Below, in pieces: positions 34,201 through 47,100 of a DNA stretch of 64,000 nt; position 1 is the first letter of the stretch; each line of letters begins with the position of its first letter. A program made the position numbers and the translations under genes. The stretch is from Lepidodermella squamata (lineage: Eukaryota; Gastrotricha): NCBI GenBank assembly GCA_047495785.1, contig JBLDXI010000001.1, forward strand, positions 3,224,001 to 3,288,000, written 5' to 3'. A model generated the notes under the pieces. The model made no database searches. It saw only the letters and a list, made by a program, of their open reading frames with translations, and was not told the DNA's origin.

Positions 34201-37200
34201 AAAACTGACGCCAAAATTCTTCGTTATTCATTTCAATTTATAACTTAGATCAATTTCTTAGATCTTAGATATTCTTTTGAAAATGGAAAATCTTACTGAA
34301 ACGTATTAGAATTCAGAATATCACATTTTCGATAATTTCATGCCCGGAAAATGGGCGACAAAAATGCGTTTTCCTATTTAAAATTTAAATATACAACTTG
34401 AAAGAGATCTAAATATAGCCTAACAGTGTTATTCATCAAACTTCAATGAGGAAATATTTGAGACACAGCTATGATTCAAGTCGGTCAATTATTTGCAACG
34501 TTAGAATTGTGGTAGGAGCTCTGATTCTTCATCTGATAGCAGAAATTTTTCGATTCTGCTTCTGATTCCTGTCGCTTGAGCTCGGATTTCACAAACCCAG
34601 AACAAATTTTTAACCCAGAAAATAAAGTGAACTGTTTTGCCGTGCTGCATAATGTTTTTTGACCGATTAGTCTTATTTCAACAAATGCATCATGTACTTC
34701 GGGCCATCGTCATGTCATCATTCATAGTTCATGTTCAGCAAACTCCCATGAGTTCGGGAAATAGCTCAATAAACAAGGGAAATATACGCATTGCACCAGA
34801 TGTTTTAATCGTAAAAAACGATCGTTAACATGAGTTGCGCCGGCCATCAGCATAAATTTTGACGTAAAATCGATCTCAATTCACTAGCACCGAATAATTA
34901 TCATAAAATGGACCAACATTTGGTTGAAGTTTGATTATTTTTCTCAACTATTCCCATCGCTTAGCGTGCGCGCTTTATTCATTTGAGTAGCGCATCAACA
35001 TGTACACAAATTGTGCAGAGGTGTGATAAGTAAATACAATTAGGTAAATATTGCCCGAAAATGCGACGAAAAAACTCACTGGAAATTGAATGTTGTCGAG
35101 CGCTTGAGCACAAGAGACAGTGCTGAGCGTTTGTCTGAGCGATTATTTTCAATCGACGAGGCAGCCCTGCGATTTCCAACAATTAAAAATTACGAGAAAA
35201 ATCAGCAAAAATGAGCAACTCACGTGAAAAACGTTTTACGTTCCATTGCACTCTTCCACATGACTTTGGCCTGAGCGACTGAGGCGCATCGGAACGCGCA
35301 AAGGTGCTTGTGCTAAAAATCAACACACACAAAATTGATGAAAAATTGGCATAAATCCTAGACAGATTCGTACTGATAAAAGCAAAAATCATAGGCACTA
35401 ATAGGGCTCAGTTTAGTGTTGCAAATTGTTTCCAGTACACCCACATTAGACAAAGATATTTTCGAAAATTTCACAACATGAAAAGATGCTAATCTTACAA
35501 TAAAATTTCGACTTCACGATTATAGAGCTGACAACATTTGATTAGAATAATTTTCTAAATCTCATGGCATTTTTCACCTGAACATTAGCATCCTAACATT
35601 AAGAGTGCATTAAATCAACATAAAACAGAGTGAAATCATGTGACAAGAAGCCCTATTTACGATCAAAAATTCCTATTTCCGGATTTTCAAAGGCTAAAAC
35701 CGGCATTGGTGTGCATTAAACTCAAAAAATATGCGATATATTGCGATCGGGTTGCATGCTACTCATTTGCTCGACTACGATGCAAAATTTTACACTAAAA
35801 ATTTCCCCATTGAATATTTACCACAGGAACTTTTTTAACAAGTTTTGCTGGAACTGATAGCGATTTAGGAAGGTCCGCCTTTGGAGGCTCTTCCAGCTCA
35901 TTTTCTTCCGGAATCGGGGAAAAATTATCAACAGCGCTATCTTCGCGCTGATAATTATTAATTACGAAATATGAAACACAAATTAAGGAAATTTAGAGAA
36001 AAATGTTGTTACTAACCTCACGAAGACGGACTGTCGCGAAAAATTGTTTGCCCTCATTGTACATTTTCAAAATTTCGCGCCATTTGAACGAATGAGTCGT
36101 TTTGCCGAAGGCGAACGTCGAAATGCCATTACAGCCTATGCCGACCATTAACGGCGCATCTTCTTGGTCCTTACACGCGTACATGTCAAGGCCGTACGAC
36201 GGGTAATTGGTCACTTCCTGCACGAACTGAATCTCAGCCTCGCGTTCGTTCAAACCAGCCAAGGTTTTGTGAACCGCAATGGCTTGTTCCTTCATCAGTA
36301 GAGAAGTCGCCTCGGGGCGAAATTTAACGTCATTCACGTAATTTGCCGGCAAATTCGGTGTCCAATCCAGAAATTCGGCCTGCAGTAAAAACCCGAGCAG
36401 CCGCGGAATCGATGTTTCCGGGACATAAATGCGGTTCTCATAGATATCAAGCCTGACTTGCCGGTAGAGTAAGTACCTAAACCAAAAATTGTCAATGAAA
36501 TTTTCGCTCATGTCTTTCTTCTCGTACCGAGAAAATTCATTCTTCAAATGAATCGGATCGTTCGGGTAGAATTTCACAGCTAATTGCAGAGGAATAGTTC
36601 CGCGTAATTTCTTAAACTGATGAGCGACTGTTTTTTGCGCCTCAAGCCACCGTCTGGTGTCGGTGCAGTCTTTAAACGTCACGCCAAAATAATCTTTTTC
36701 GACAACTTTCGTCAGTTCGAACACTTTCTCCAACAGATCCACGCCAGTCTCGTTTTTCTGTAGTAAAAACAAGAGCTTTAATGTCAATAACCTCTCGGGA
36801 AACAACAACAGCCTATTTCATTAAAAATTCAGTTTTACACGCTCGATTTGAATTGCATCATCGAGTAAATTATGCCGCGGCCCAAAATCCCCCGAACGAT
36901 TGTTTGAAACAGAACTAAGCGCCTGTGACAACGCTAATTCTATTACCCGTTTTACGAGGTTCACTCGTGTTAAAAAAGCCTCATTCCAGTTCAAACACTT
37001 CAGAGACTTGCATATCGAGTACTCGTAAATAGCTATAAAACAAATGCAGAAATACGATAGCGAAAGGCTAGCATTTTAGCATGTGTTCTATTGCTGAAAA
37101 ACAGCAAGGCTACAAAGCAGCGGCAAATCAATTTTACAATTTCCTAAGGCGGGCCAACAAGCACGCGGCGCACGAATCTACGCTTGTTTAGCTAGTAGAA

Positions 37201-37646
37201 CACAGACTAGCTGCTTTTAATAAACTGTACATGTGTTGTAAAGCCAAATTGCAATTACTACTCCGTGCGCACATAAAATCATCAGCGTTCGTTGACGAAC
37301 GATGGAAAAAATACACGCGTATTGACAATTCAGGCGATAACTAATGCGAAACGTATTGAAACATGGAACGAAAAAACAAGAGGGAAAATTAAATGAATCT
37401 CGATTCCGCGCAGTGCCCTGTTGCCTTGTACGGCCGGCGAATTTACATGTACCAGAGGAGGAAGGCATGCGTAAATATTCGCCGATGCGTAAAATTTAAT
37501 TGACATAAATAATAAACATAAATCCCGTCTCGCCGCCCAATAAAACTGACCTTGACATAGACTTCGAGTGGAGTTCGGTCGTCTGGTAAGTGGACAGTGC
37601 ATACAATCACGTCCTTTGAAGAAGGTGAGGTGGGGTTCGAAGACAT
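31223..37646 (-). CDS. FERM-domain protein with C-terminal transmembrane segment (FRMD3/FRMD5-like)
   Basis: Six exons: 37646-37551, 36757-36017, 35947-35822, 35312-35224, 34087-33402, 31440-31223; 651 residues with consistent phases. FERM N and middle lobes occupy about 10-250 (KDYFGVTFKD, LAVKFYPNDP, FRYLLYRQVRLDI) and the C lobe begins at FAFGKTTHSFKW. Exon 4 encodes AKVMWKSAMERKTFF, the C-lobe helix pattern. Exon 3 places 42 acidic/Pro-rich residues between these two C-lobe parts. Exon 5 is a long Ser/Pro/Gln linker with a poly-Gln run (about seven). Exon 6 has a hydrophobic segment near 596-613 (VIAGLLFLLFLIVA) and a short basic tail. FERM proteins link membranes to actin; FRMD3 and FRMD5 also carry a C-terminal hydrophobic segment. 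Paralogue identity is inferred. Confidence 0.82.
33019..33285. repeat. Inverted-repeat element (MITE-like) in the last intron of the FERM gene
   Basis: A perfect 22-bp terminal inverted repeat starts ACCGTATTTCTCGAAAAT at 33019-33040 and is mirrored at 33264-33285. Inside, GAGGTGCGGTATATTT occurs twice as a direct repeat (about 33188 and 33255). 267 bp, non-coding. Confidence 0.75.
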
Positions 37647-40060
37647 GGAATAGCCAGAGAACAGCTTCTAACTGACGAGCAGCTACGGAAATTCACGCAA
37701 CTAACTAATACCTATGAATGTTAAAAAGGTGCGATACATTGACAAATGAGAACCATTCGATAATTAGGAGGCCGGATAAGAACGGTTGAACAATTTTAGT
37801 AGGTCAATAGAGAACATGCAGCTTTGATTGCTGCATGTTGCATCATTGAGCGAGCAGTCATAACTTTTATGCATATTGCCTCAAAATAGCTGTATTTGAT
37901 AACAATTCTCAACGCTTTGAATCATGTGAATGATCATGCGCATTCTCAAGATCTTTCAAAGTTCTAGCGGTGGATAATTAATACAGCGCATGGTTATATT
38001 AATATATTATCCGCATAGCTTATAGGTACGAAGTCCCTTCATTGATGCGTAATTAAATCCTCCAGAAATACAGTGGAGTAAGTTCCCACCAATTAGCAAC
38101 GCAAATGACGACGCCTAGAATACAAATATAAACTACCAACAAACCAATCAGATGAATATCATTTAAAATAGACAGAATTTAGCTAATCGTATGTAAATAA
38201 AGCAAATAAAACTCAGGCAATCATAATCGATCGATTGAATTCAAAGCTGAAGCTTGTAAACAAAAATCAATGTACTTCTAATGCAATCGGCAACTGCATT
38301 GAATGCAAAATCTGGAGACAGATTTTAGGTTTATGATGCATTTTTAGCCATTCAAGTAGTAAATGTACAATGTACCTATGTTTTCACAAGGCAGATTTCG
38401 GACAAACATTGTCATAAACGGTTTTCATGTTTTTTATAGCACACCAGGGCGAAAGGGGAGGGTAGCAGCTAACAAGAATAAAGTTGATAATTTATTCTAG
38501 AACTAGAGCCTGGGCGTAGTTACTGAGTGGTAAAAGCAGTGTATCGTTTCAGAGGTAACAAATCACAATAAAAAAATCCACCTTTCCGGAGAGAATTCTG
38601 GCATCAGAAAATTTCAGCTATCGAAGAGCAGAGATTCTAAAATTATAATTCATTAAACAGCAATCTCAAATAGAACCTAGGAGATCGTCATTTGAGAAGC
38701 AATTTGAGCAAAAAAAATAAACTCCGATTCTGACGAACGCCTGAAGACTGAAGTGCTTGATAGGCTGTGAGGAACACACTAACTGGGGGCATGGATGATG
38801 GATGAAACATAAAACAAAAAGCGGCGAGTTATCCATGAATACCATGCCGTAAGAAACTAAACTGTGGTGTTTCATTTTAAGAGCCTCGCGCCTCGCGTTA
38901 TTAGCCCAAGATGGAAGTTTAGCCCCCTCAGATTCGGTGATTTAAAGAAGGAGCTGAGCTCAAAAAGGAGCTGAGCTCAATGGAGCTGAGCTCTAACGGA
39001 GCTGAGCTCCCTGAATACCGCGCGCGGTCAAGTCAAAGGCCAAGTTCATGGAACAATGTCGGTTTTAATACCAAAATATAGATCGTTCAATTCTCTATCG
39101 ACTGAATATAGGTTTGCCGCTCGAAAAACTAAACAGAAAAAAGTTAAGTTGGTAAATAAATTAATGCAATTTGCGCGCACTCTCAAGCGATATGCACACC
39201 TAAATACGCAATCTAGCATGGGCGTAAAACTTTTTCTGGTTGATTTTTTCGATCGAGAAATCTACATTCGATCGATAGAGAATTGAACGATCTATATTTT
39301 GGTAGTAAAACCGACATTGTTCCATGAACTTGGCCTTTGACTAGACCGCGCGCGGTATTCAGGGAGCTCAGCTCCGTTAGAGCTCAGCTCCATTGAGCTC
39401 AGCTCCTTTTTGAGCTCAGCTCCTTCTTTAAATCACCAAGTACGGAGCGGCGAAGTTAAGCGCGTTATTTCTGTATCTAATCGGGGCAAAAAGTCTAAAT
39501 CACGCTGAAAATTGATCTATGGCGTGTTGCGCGTTCGAATTTAGCCTAAGCATGTTTTACAGTGATGAGTGAGATTCGGAACTGTCAACTGTCAACTTGA
39601 CTCACATCAAGCATCGACATATGCTCATCTGCCGTTCGACTCCTATGAAATGCCGACCCGGCGCAAATCTCTGCCGCAACACTGGGTTTCGCTTAAAGAG
39701 CGTATTTAGCCAAATATATATCGGTAACATGTACTCCTATTATATAAAGTAATTTAAGTATAATTAAATATTTTCAATTTAATTATACGTCATTTATTTT
39801 GGAAGAGCGGGAAAATTTTTGTAAAAGAGAAAGCGCGTGATGACGTCAAGCTCTGTCTTCCTCAAGCAAAGAGTTGGCTTCAGATGCAGGTAATAGCTGG
39901 CGGCTGGCGGATGAAACAGCCAACAGCCAAAATGCTTGTTCAGTGGTTAAAAATAGTAGAATAGTCACCCTCTTGTATCTCATATCTCATCGATGCCACT
40001 CGATGAATGCAGTATGTAACTCGGTACTTTAGTCGTTTAGCTTAGAAGCTTGTCTGATCT
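37647..40060. other. Intergenic between the FERM gene and PSMB2
   Basis: No gene recognised in about 2.4 kb. Apart from the foldback element at 38936-39437 it holds only AT-rich sequence. The last few hundred bases would contain the PSMB2 promoter and 5' leader. Confidence 0.5.
38936..39437. mobile_element. 502-bp foldback element with 166-bp near-identical arms and internal palindromes
   Basis: Left arm 38936-39101 begins GGTGATTTAAAGAAGG; right arm 39272-39437 is its reverse complement with about two differing sites. Each arm has four copies of GGAGCTGAGCTC at 17-19 bp spacing, then a CGCGCGCGGT block. The 170-bp centre is AT-rich. No convincing target-site duplication was found. The near identity of the arms suggests recent activity or ongoing correction between arms. 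Non-autonomous; superfamily unknown. Confidence 0.88.
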
Positions 40061-40150
40061 GTGTTCATCAGTTTTCACTTCTTGTTCGAAATTACCGATT
40101 CTCGATTCTATTTTCGAATATTGCTGCAATTTTATTTCCAGGTTTTAAAG

Positions 40151-40741
40151 ATGGAGTGTATTATTGGCATGTGCGGCAGCGACTTTGCTATGGTCGCTAC
40201 TGATACTCACGCTGCTCGAAGCATTATGGCTCTCAAGTTGGACACTGACAAGATGTACAAGCTTAGCGAGAAAACTATTCTCGCTGTGTGTGGAGAAGGT
40301 GGTGATGCTGATCAATTTGCCGAGTACATCCAGAAGAACATCAAGCTGTACAAAATGCGCAACAGCTACGATCTCAGCACCGCTGCTGCTGCTAACTTCA
40401 CCAGGCGCCAGGTTGCCGACTTCCTCCGCTCTCGGACTCCGTATCAGGTCAACTCACTAATTGCTGGCTATGATGATCCTGCAGGTCCTCAGCTTTATTA
40501 TCTTGACTATTTGGGCGCGCTGATGCCTGTTAAATTCGGCGCTCACGGCTATGGTTCTTTCTTCTCTCTGTCGGTTTTTGACCGCTTTTACAATCCGAAC
40601 GTTACTCGTCAACAAGCGTATGAATTGATGCAGAAGGCTGTAGATGAAGTCAAAACTCGGTTCATTGTCAACATGCACGCTTTCAAAGTTCGTGTTGTCG
40701 ACAAGGACGGCATTCACGACCTGCCGGATATCACTGCTTAA
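40151..40741 (+). CDS. PSMB2: Proteasome subunit beta type-2 (beta4)
   Basis: Single coding exon, 196 residues. It is a non-catalytic subunit of the 20S core beta ring. The start MECIIGMCGSDFAMVATDT lacks the propeptide and N-terminal Thr of active beta subunits, as expected for beta4. Further hallmarks are DTDKMYKLSEK, CGEGGDADQFAEYIQKN, LIAGYDD and LYYLDYLGA. The ATG at 40151 lies 9 bases after TTTATTTCCAG, a strong 3' splice site that implies a spliced or trans-spliced leader. It is the first of five closely spaced plus-strand genes. Confidence 0.97.
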   Translation: MECIIGMCGSDFAMVATDTHAARSIMALKLDTDKMYKLSEKTILAVCGEGGDADQFAEYIQKNIKLYKMRNSYDLSTAAAANFTRRQVADFLRSRTPYQVNSLIAGYDDPAGPQLYYLDYLGALMPVKFGAHGYGSFFSLSVFDRFYNPNVTRQQAYELMQKAVDEVKTRFIVNMHAFKVRVVDKDGIHDLPDITA

Positions 40742-40931
40742 AGCAATTCCTGTTACTTCGTCAAACGAAGCTAAATCCCAGTGAAGGCAATAACTGATTT
40801 GCTTGATGTGAAATAATTACTTCTTTGATGCAACACAAAGTGTTTAGTTGATGCCAATGTTTAGCTGCTTGCAATTAGTGAAACTATAATTTGTGATTTT
40901 TTCTTCCGATGTAGAAAATGTTACGAACTAA

Positions 40932-41747
40932 ATGCAATTTTCGACACTGAGCCGCAACTTCCTAACCTGTTTTACCCGACAAGCTTTAACTAATCAATTT
41001 TGTTACAACTTTTTACTAATGGAGAACTGTCGCCCAAGTCGATTCGGCCACTCAAGTGCTCAAAATGCAGTCTTGAGGGAGCGCAACGTCGAAGTTAGCT
41101 CACCCAAGAAGCAGATGTTAGTTGCTGTCGAGGGCAATATCGGGGCTGGGAAGAGTACCTTCCTTAAACACATCGCAAAACTTTCTGATGTTGACGTGAT
41201 AATGGAACCAGTTGACGATTGGTGCAACATTAATGGCACTAATATGCTTCACTTGCTGTACAGCGACCCGAAACGTTGGTGTTTCGCCTTCAATTCGAAC
41301 GCAATGTTGGCTCGTATGAAAATGCATTGCGACGCCAATTCTAAGAAGTCGGTTAAAATCATTGAACGGTCTTTATACGCGACTCGTCACGTTTTCGTCG
41401 AACAAAGCTATCAAGCCGGTGACATTCTCGACCTTGAACTTGCCATGTTGGACGAATTATTTCAAAGCCTGCGAAATTACTGCGATGTTCGATTGGATAA
41501 AATCGTCTATCTCCGCGCGTCGCCTGAAACATGCTTGGAAAGGATAAAAAAGCGAGGAAGGATAGAAGAGGCGAATCTCAGTTTGGATTTTCTGAGATCT
41601 TTGCATGATTTGTACGACGAATGGCTGCTGCAGAAAAGCAGCAGTTATGGTATTCCAGTTGTGACTATCGATTGTGATCGGGACATTCACGACCGTCTTC
41701 CAGTTATTTACGACTCGGTTTTTCAGCCTGCCGTCTCCTTGCCCTGA
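40932..41747 (+). CDS. dNK: Deoxynucleoside kinase (TK2/dCK/dNK family)
   Basis: Single exon, 271 residues. It phosphorylates deoxynucleosides in the salvage pathway using ATP. Visible motifs: P-loop EGNIGAGKSTFL (about residue 67), EPVDDW, DPKRWCFAFNS, catalytic ERSLYATRHVF and the lid-like ERIKKRGR, all in family order. The N-terminal 55 residues are rich in Arg/Ser/hydrophobic residues without acids at the start (MQFSTLSRNFLTCFTRQ), which would fit a mitochondrial presequence; an inner ATG gives an alternative start. It begins 190 bp after the PSMB2 stop. TTCTTCCGATGTAG ends 18 bases before the ATG as a candidate splice acceptor. Substrate preference cannot be read from sequence alone. Confidence 0.93.
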   Translation: MQFSTLSRNFLTCFTRQALTNQFCYNFLLMENCRPSRFGHSSAQNAVLRERNVEVSSPKKQMLVAVEGNIGAGKSTFLKHIAKLSDVDVIMEPVDDWCNINGTNMLHLLYSDPKRWCFAFNSNAMLARMKMHCDANSKKSVKIIERSLYATRHVFVEQSYQAGDILDLELAMLDELFQSLRNYCDVRLDKIVYLRASPETCLERIKKRGRIEEANLSLDFLRSLHDLYDEWLLQKSSSYGIPVVTIDCDRDIHDRLPVIYDSVFQPAVSLP

Positions 41748-41908
41748 TGAACTTGAATTTCCAGTCATTTTTGTGTTTTTTTCAATAATAATTGTTTCGC
41801 CTAAATAATTTTTCGGAAATTGTTATCTTTCTTACTTAATCTCAACTCTATATTCTGAAAAATTCGTGTAAATAAACTGAACTTTTGTTAATTTGTTTTG
41901 TTAGAAAA

Positions 41909-43922
41909 ATGAACTTAAATCGATTAGATTCGAGCGATGTTCACTTGATTTGTGCCTCGCAAGTGATAACCGGCATTCCCTCGGTTTTGAAAGAGCTCAT
42001 TGAAAATGCAATCGATGCCAAGGCGAGTCAAATCGAAATTCGATTGCGAGATCACGGCCTGAAAAGCGTCGAAGTCATTGATAACGGCTGTGGAATAGCC
42101 GAGCGAGATTTAGACACGATCTGCGTCGCGAGATCCACCTCAAAATTACGTGATTTCAGCGATTTAGACCTTGTTTCAACATTCGGATTTCGCGGCGAGG
42201 CTCTTCATTCACTCTGCGGAGTCGCAAAAGTTGAAATCGTATCAAGAACAGCCGAAACTGAGACTGGCTTCCGGTTCGAATACGACCACGGCGGAAAATT
42301 GTTAGTGAAACGACCTTTTCACCGCGAAATAGGCACGACCGTTATTGTGTCTGATCTATTCACAACAATGCCAGTTCGGCGGCGTGAGTTGGAGAAAAAT
42401 TGCAAGAAACACTTCGCAGCTTGTTTGAGTATCTTAAAATCGTACGCAATCATTTCAAAAGGCGTGCGATTTCTCGCGACTAACACGTCGCAAAACGGTA
42501 AAATGGCGAAAATTTTCGACGTGATTTCTACTGAAAATCTCCGATCAAACATATGCTGTGTTTTTTCGCCGCAAGATGTGAAAGAACTAGTCGAATTCAA
42601 GCAAATCTCAACGATTTCAGACGAAATTCGGGAGGAATTTTCTTTGCGAGAAAACATGTTATCGCGACTCGCTGACATGAAAATAACAGGTCTGGTCTCA
42701 GGTACTTCGTCTAATATGAACAAAAGTTTGAGGGCGTCTCCAGATCGGCAGTATTTGTTTGTGAATTCTCGTCCGGCTAATTTACCGAAATTAACGCGGT
42801 TAATTAACGATTTCTACCGGCCTTTAACTTGTCGCCACGTTTATCCGACGTTTTTCTTGAACATCGATCTGACAAATTGCCGCGATCTGATTGATATAAA
42901 CGTAACGCCTGATAAGAAGGATATGTTTCTCGCCTGTGAATCTCTGCTATTAGCCGTGATTAAAAGCTCTTTGGAGCAAATTTTAGGCAGTCGAGTTGAG
43001 AAAACGTTCGAAATTGCCGAAAAACCGGCGAAAATTGCGATTGTTGAGGCTGATTCGTCAACTGAAGAGTTGCCTAAAAAGCGAATGAGATTAGCCCCGA
43101 TCGACATTTCAACGATCCACCTGTCGAAAAATGTCGAATGTTCGATACCAAAAATCAGAGAATTATCTGCGAAAATTGAAGAAATTCCAGCTGAGATGGA
43201 GAAAATTGAAGAAATCGGTGGAATTTCGGAGGATTTATCCGAGTCGAGCACGTTTTCGAAATCGGATTTTCTACGTTTAATCGTCATTGGCCAGTTCAAT
43301 CGATCGTTTATTATCGCGAGACTAGACAAGGAATTCTATATAATCGACCAACACGCGGCCGATGAGCGTTGGAATTTCGAATTACTTCAAAAATCGGCTG
43401 AAAATAACTCGGATGGCGGGGTTAAAATTCAGGCTTTAATCGCTCCAAAACGCATGGAACTCGCGCCTGATGCTGAAATTTGCCTGAGGGATAATTTAGA
43501 AATTGCTGAGAAAAACGGATTCCGATTTGTTGAAAGCTCAGATGGCAAGTTGCTGTTGACCGGCGTGCCTAGTGTGACAGGTCGAGGCGGGCAGACGTGT
43601 TTGTTCGGGCAGAACGATCTTGAGGAGCTGATTTACATTTTAACGGAAGAAACCGGCGGCAAATCGGGGCTGATCAGCAGCAACCAGCCGTCGAAATTGA
43701 GGCGCGTTCATGCGAGCCGGGCCTGCCGCCGGGCTATAATGGCCGGCGAGCCGTTAAATCATGCTGCTATGCGAAAATTACTCGTCCAACGTGAGTTTTC
43801 ATTTTAATTTGCTGGAATTCTAATTTTTTCAATTTTATCTAGTTTCGAATTGCGATCACCCGTGGAATTGTCCACACGGCCGTCCGACGATCCGCCATTT
43901 GTTTCGAACTGGCCACCTGTAA
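41909..43922 (+). CDS. PMS2: PMS2, MutL-family mismatch repair endonuclease
   Basis: Two exons, 41909-43790 and 43843-43922, 653 residues. With MLH1 it forms MutL-alpha, which nicks DNA during mismatch repair. The GHKL ATPase is complete: [25 protein letters not shown]. The C-terminus carries the metal-binding endonuclease signature [22 protein letters not shown] and, only through the second exon, [10 protein letters not shown]. This distinguishes PMS2 from MLH1 and PMS1 and confirms the splice. The linker is short, so the protein is smaller than human PMS2 (862). The ATG lies five bases after a TTTTGTTAG acceptor. The kinase gene ends 161 bp upstream. Confidence 0.95.
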
Positions 43923-44146
43923 AAAAGACTAATTGTGATTATTTTCGCATGCAAATTGTGTCTTGCGGTGAAAATGCCGATTTTTTCTACATATTTTTTT
44001 TGTTTCATCGTATGATAATTTTAAGCTCAATTTCTACTATTGTTTTGCTCAACAATTTTGCACGTGTAAAGTTCGATGAAAAATGAGAATAACAATATTT
44101 CGCAATAATTTTTAGCCTTATTAATTTTAAATTATACTATTTGGAG

Positions 44147-47100
44147 ATGGCGACTGAAATGCAGCAAGATCCGGCTGCGAATTCGACACAATACCCGAAA
44201 ATTCGAATTAAATGTGAGTAGAGTTTTTGATCAGTCGTTCATTCTTTCCTTTAATTTATTGTTTTTCTTGTCATTTTAGCCTGGCGAACCGTAGCCACGT
44301 GGCGGTGGGTGGCCAATGATGACACGTGCGGCATTTGCCGCATGCCTTTCAACGCGTGTTGCCCCGACTGTCACTTGCCAGGCGATTCGTGCGCTATCGG
44401 TTAGTTTTAGTCTTGAAATGATTAAGCTTTTATGGAAAATTGGTCTTCAAAGTGCTTTTGATATGATTTAACTGCTTTCAAAACATTGCATGTGACCTTC
44501 GAGTGTTATTTAAATCCAGGCGTTTCGATGTGCCTCGGATTGATGAAACCAAGATCCAAGTTGCGCGCTATTTTCAGGTTGAATGATTTGAAGGCAGACA
44601 TAGTTTTCTAAGAGGTCTGAAGCTTTGAGATTCCTTAATTCTGGTCATCACAGCATGTTTAAAATGTCCTCATTACCCATTACCGCAAGCTGAAGAGCGC
44701 AACCGCGTGACCATTTTTAATATGAACAATTGTTAGACATTGAGGACATTTTACTCCAGCGACAATGAATTTAGAAAAAGTATCATCAGCCGCCTGAAAT
44801 AATAAGGTGATGAACACAAGCGCCGCCTTAGAACACAGTAGTATTTCGAGAGAAAAAATATTTTGATTGACATATTATTCTCATTCGATTAAATCGCTCG
44901 CTTGCTCAGTTGAGTTTATGATGTTTGGGTCTCAGGTTTCAAGCTGAAGAAATTAAGGTGGATGACGATAACCCGCGGTGAAAATCGAAAAATATCGGCC
45001 ATCTAAGTGTCTCGTTAAGAATTCTATTTGTTTGGAAGCCTCATAATTTTTCTCGTGCCAAACTCGTGGACTAGTTTGAAAATGATTAATTTTGATTACT
45101 GTATATCTACTAATTTTCGGTGGTTACTAATTTTCGGTTTTGGAGATTTCGGACCTGTACTTTTAATTTCGGTGGATTTGAATTCGGTTTGAGAGTTGAT
45201 CCTGAGAAAAAAATTCGAAATTAGTCACTTTAAAATTGATTTCAGTGCTTCAATTTCGTGTTTTTACACGCTATGAGGAGATAATCACTGCTTTAGCAGC
45301 GTCAATGTCTGCTGCTTCTAATATCCTTACTACCTAAAATTGCTGGTAACACAATTTCGGCACATTTTACCCTACTTTACCATGATGAAGCTGTATTGTA
45401 GAAAAGAACAATAAATTGGCCGAATTTATTTTCGGTGATTTTGAATTCGGTGTTTCCTCAAAAACACCGAATTCAAAGATCAAACCGAAAATTAGTGACC
45501 ACCGAAAAATAGTAGAGGAAACTCATGTTTTATTGAAAAAACACATATATGGCAGATAAATCCTAACTGCTTGCCCTATGACACATAAAGTTGAGAACTA
45601 AGAATAGCTATTGTTTCTAGTTTATATATTGTATTATATCAAGGTGCTAATGAGCTAGTGTGCTACTTGTTATTATACAAGTGGTAATGTAAAATTCGGC
45701 ACGAGTCCTTAACTACAGAAAGAACAATATCGTTCAACAAGGATTTATTAAGGTTAAGTTTGTTAAAAAGTTCGATTAGTCCACGCGTAACAGTTCCGCG
45801 CGCTCCGACGAATACTCCGCTGACTTCAATTGATTTGAGTTTGTATACGTCCATCAGATACGGCACACATGGTAGATAGTGGTCGCGTTTTACTCTGTCT
45901 GCATCTTCAAACTGCGTTGCTGAGTTCTCGATCCTGATCGTCGGATCAAGAATGATGCCAAACTTCGTTTTCGGATCATATGCAATGATGTCCACGCGTT
46001 TCCATGATCCCCCTTCCTGCATTACCTGCACCTCTTCATGTGCCTTCATGCCGTTTTTCCGCAAGGCTGTGGCAATCATGGATCGGACCTTGTCATGGCG
46101 GTTGTTGATCATCAGTTTGTTGTGTTCACATGAGCCAAGAACGTGTCCCAGAGTTTCTTTCTCAGCACCGCAATGGCGGCACTGGGTTCCGTCGCTCACG
46201 TTACTTACCAACTTGCTGCTTCTAACAGCCACCATTCGGGTCGACATCTTCAGGGCCGTGGTGTATTCGCTAGACGAGAGGCCGGTTTTGTTGATAATGA
46301 GATTGTTTCCAGCAGGGTAGTCTTTGAAAAGTACCGCCCCCTTTCCACTAGGCTTCTCACACCATTCGTCAAAACAGCGTTCCCGTTTCAGCTTTCGCAA
46401 GTCGCGGCTGGTTGGTGGTGCTGAATCGCCTGGCGAAGAGAGATCCTTTTCGTCGATGTTCAGACATTTGAGGCACTGCTCCATTTCACCCTCCAAATCT
46501 CTGCAGAAGTCGAGTCAGTATATAGCTCAAAAACAGAAATATTTGTAATTTTTTGTATCAACGGTATTTTTCACTGTTTTTTCCCAAATTTCTCCTGAAA
46601 GACGTAGCAAACAATTTTCCAAAATTTTTCCTTGTTCTGAATAATTTGAAAACATATTTGATACCTTCAAAACCCGTAAAAAGTGATAGTTAATCCATCC
46701 TAAATTATCCTAATCCCAAGTTCTAAATTCTTCTTGGCGCCCTAAATTTAGGGTTCCAGCAATAACTTTGAGACTCCAGCACTAGATTTCCCCTAAATAT
46801 GGTTCTTCGAGTTTCTAGACTTCATTAGAATCTCAAATTTTTGTTATTATGCTTAACCGATAGGCCTATATTACGCGTATTTTTCGCTAAAAGCGATCAG
46901 TTTGCGAATTATACTTCATCCTGTTAAGCCGATGTCTGAATAAAGCTATTAGCACGGGCACATTTGGAATTTTAATCTCTACCGCGGCAAAATTCAATAA
47001 ATTGGCAAATAAATAAGTTTTATCTATCATCTATCGTCCACTTCAATATGGCTAGTCTGACGCATACGTTTCGTCTCGGCCAAGAGACTCATCAAGACCT

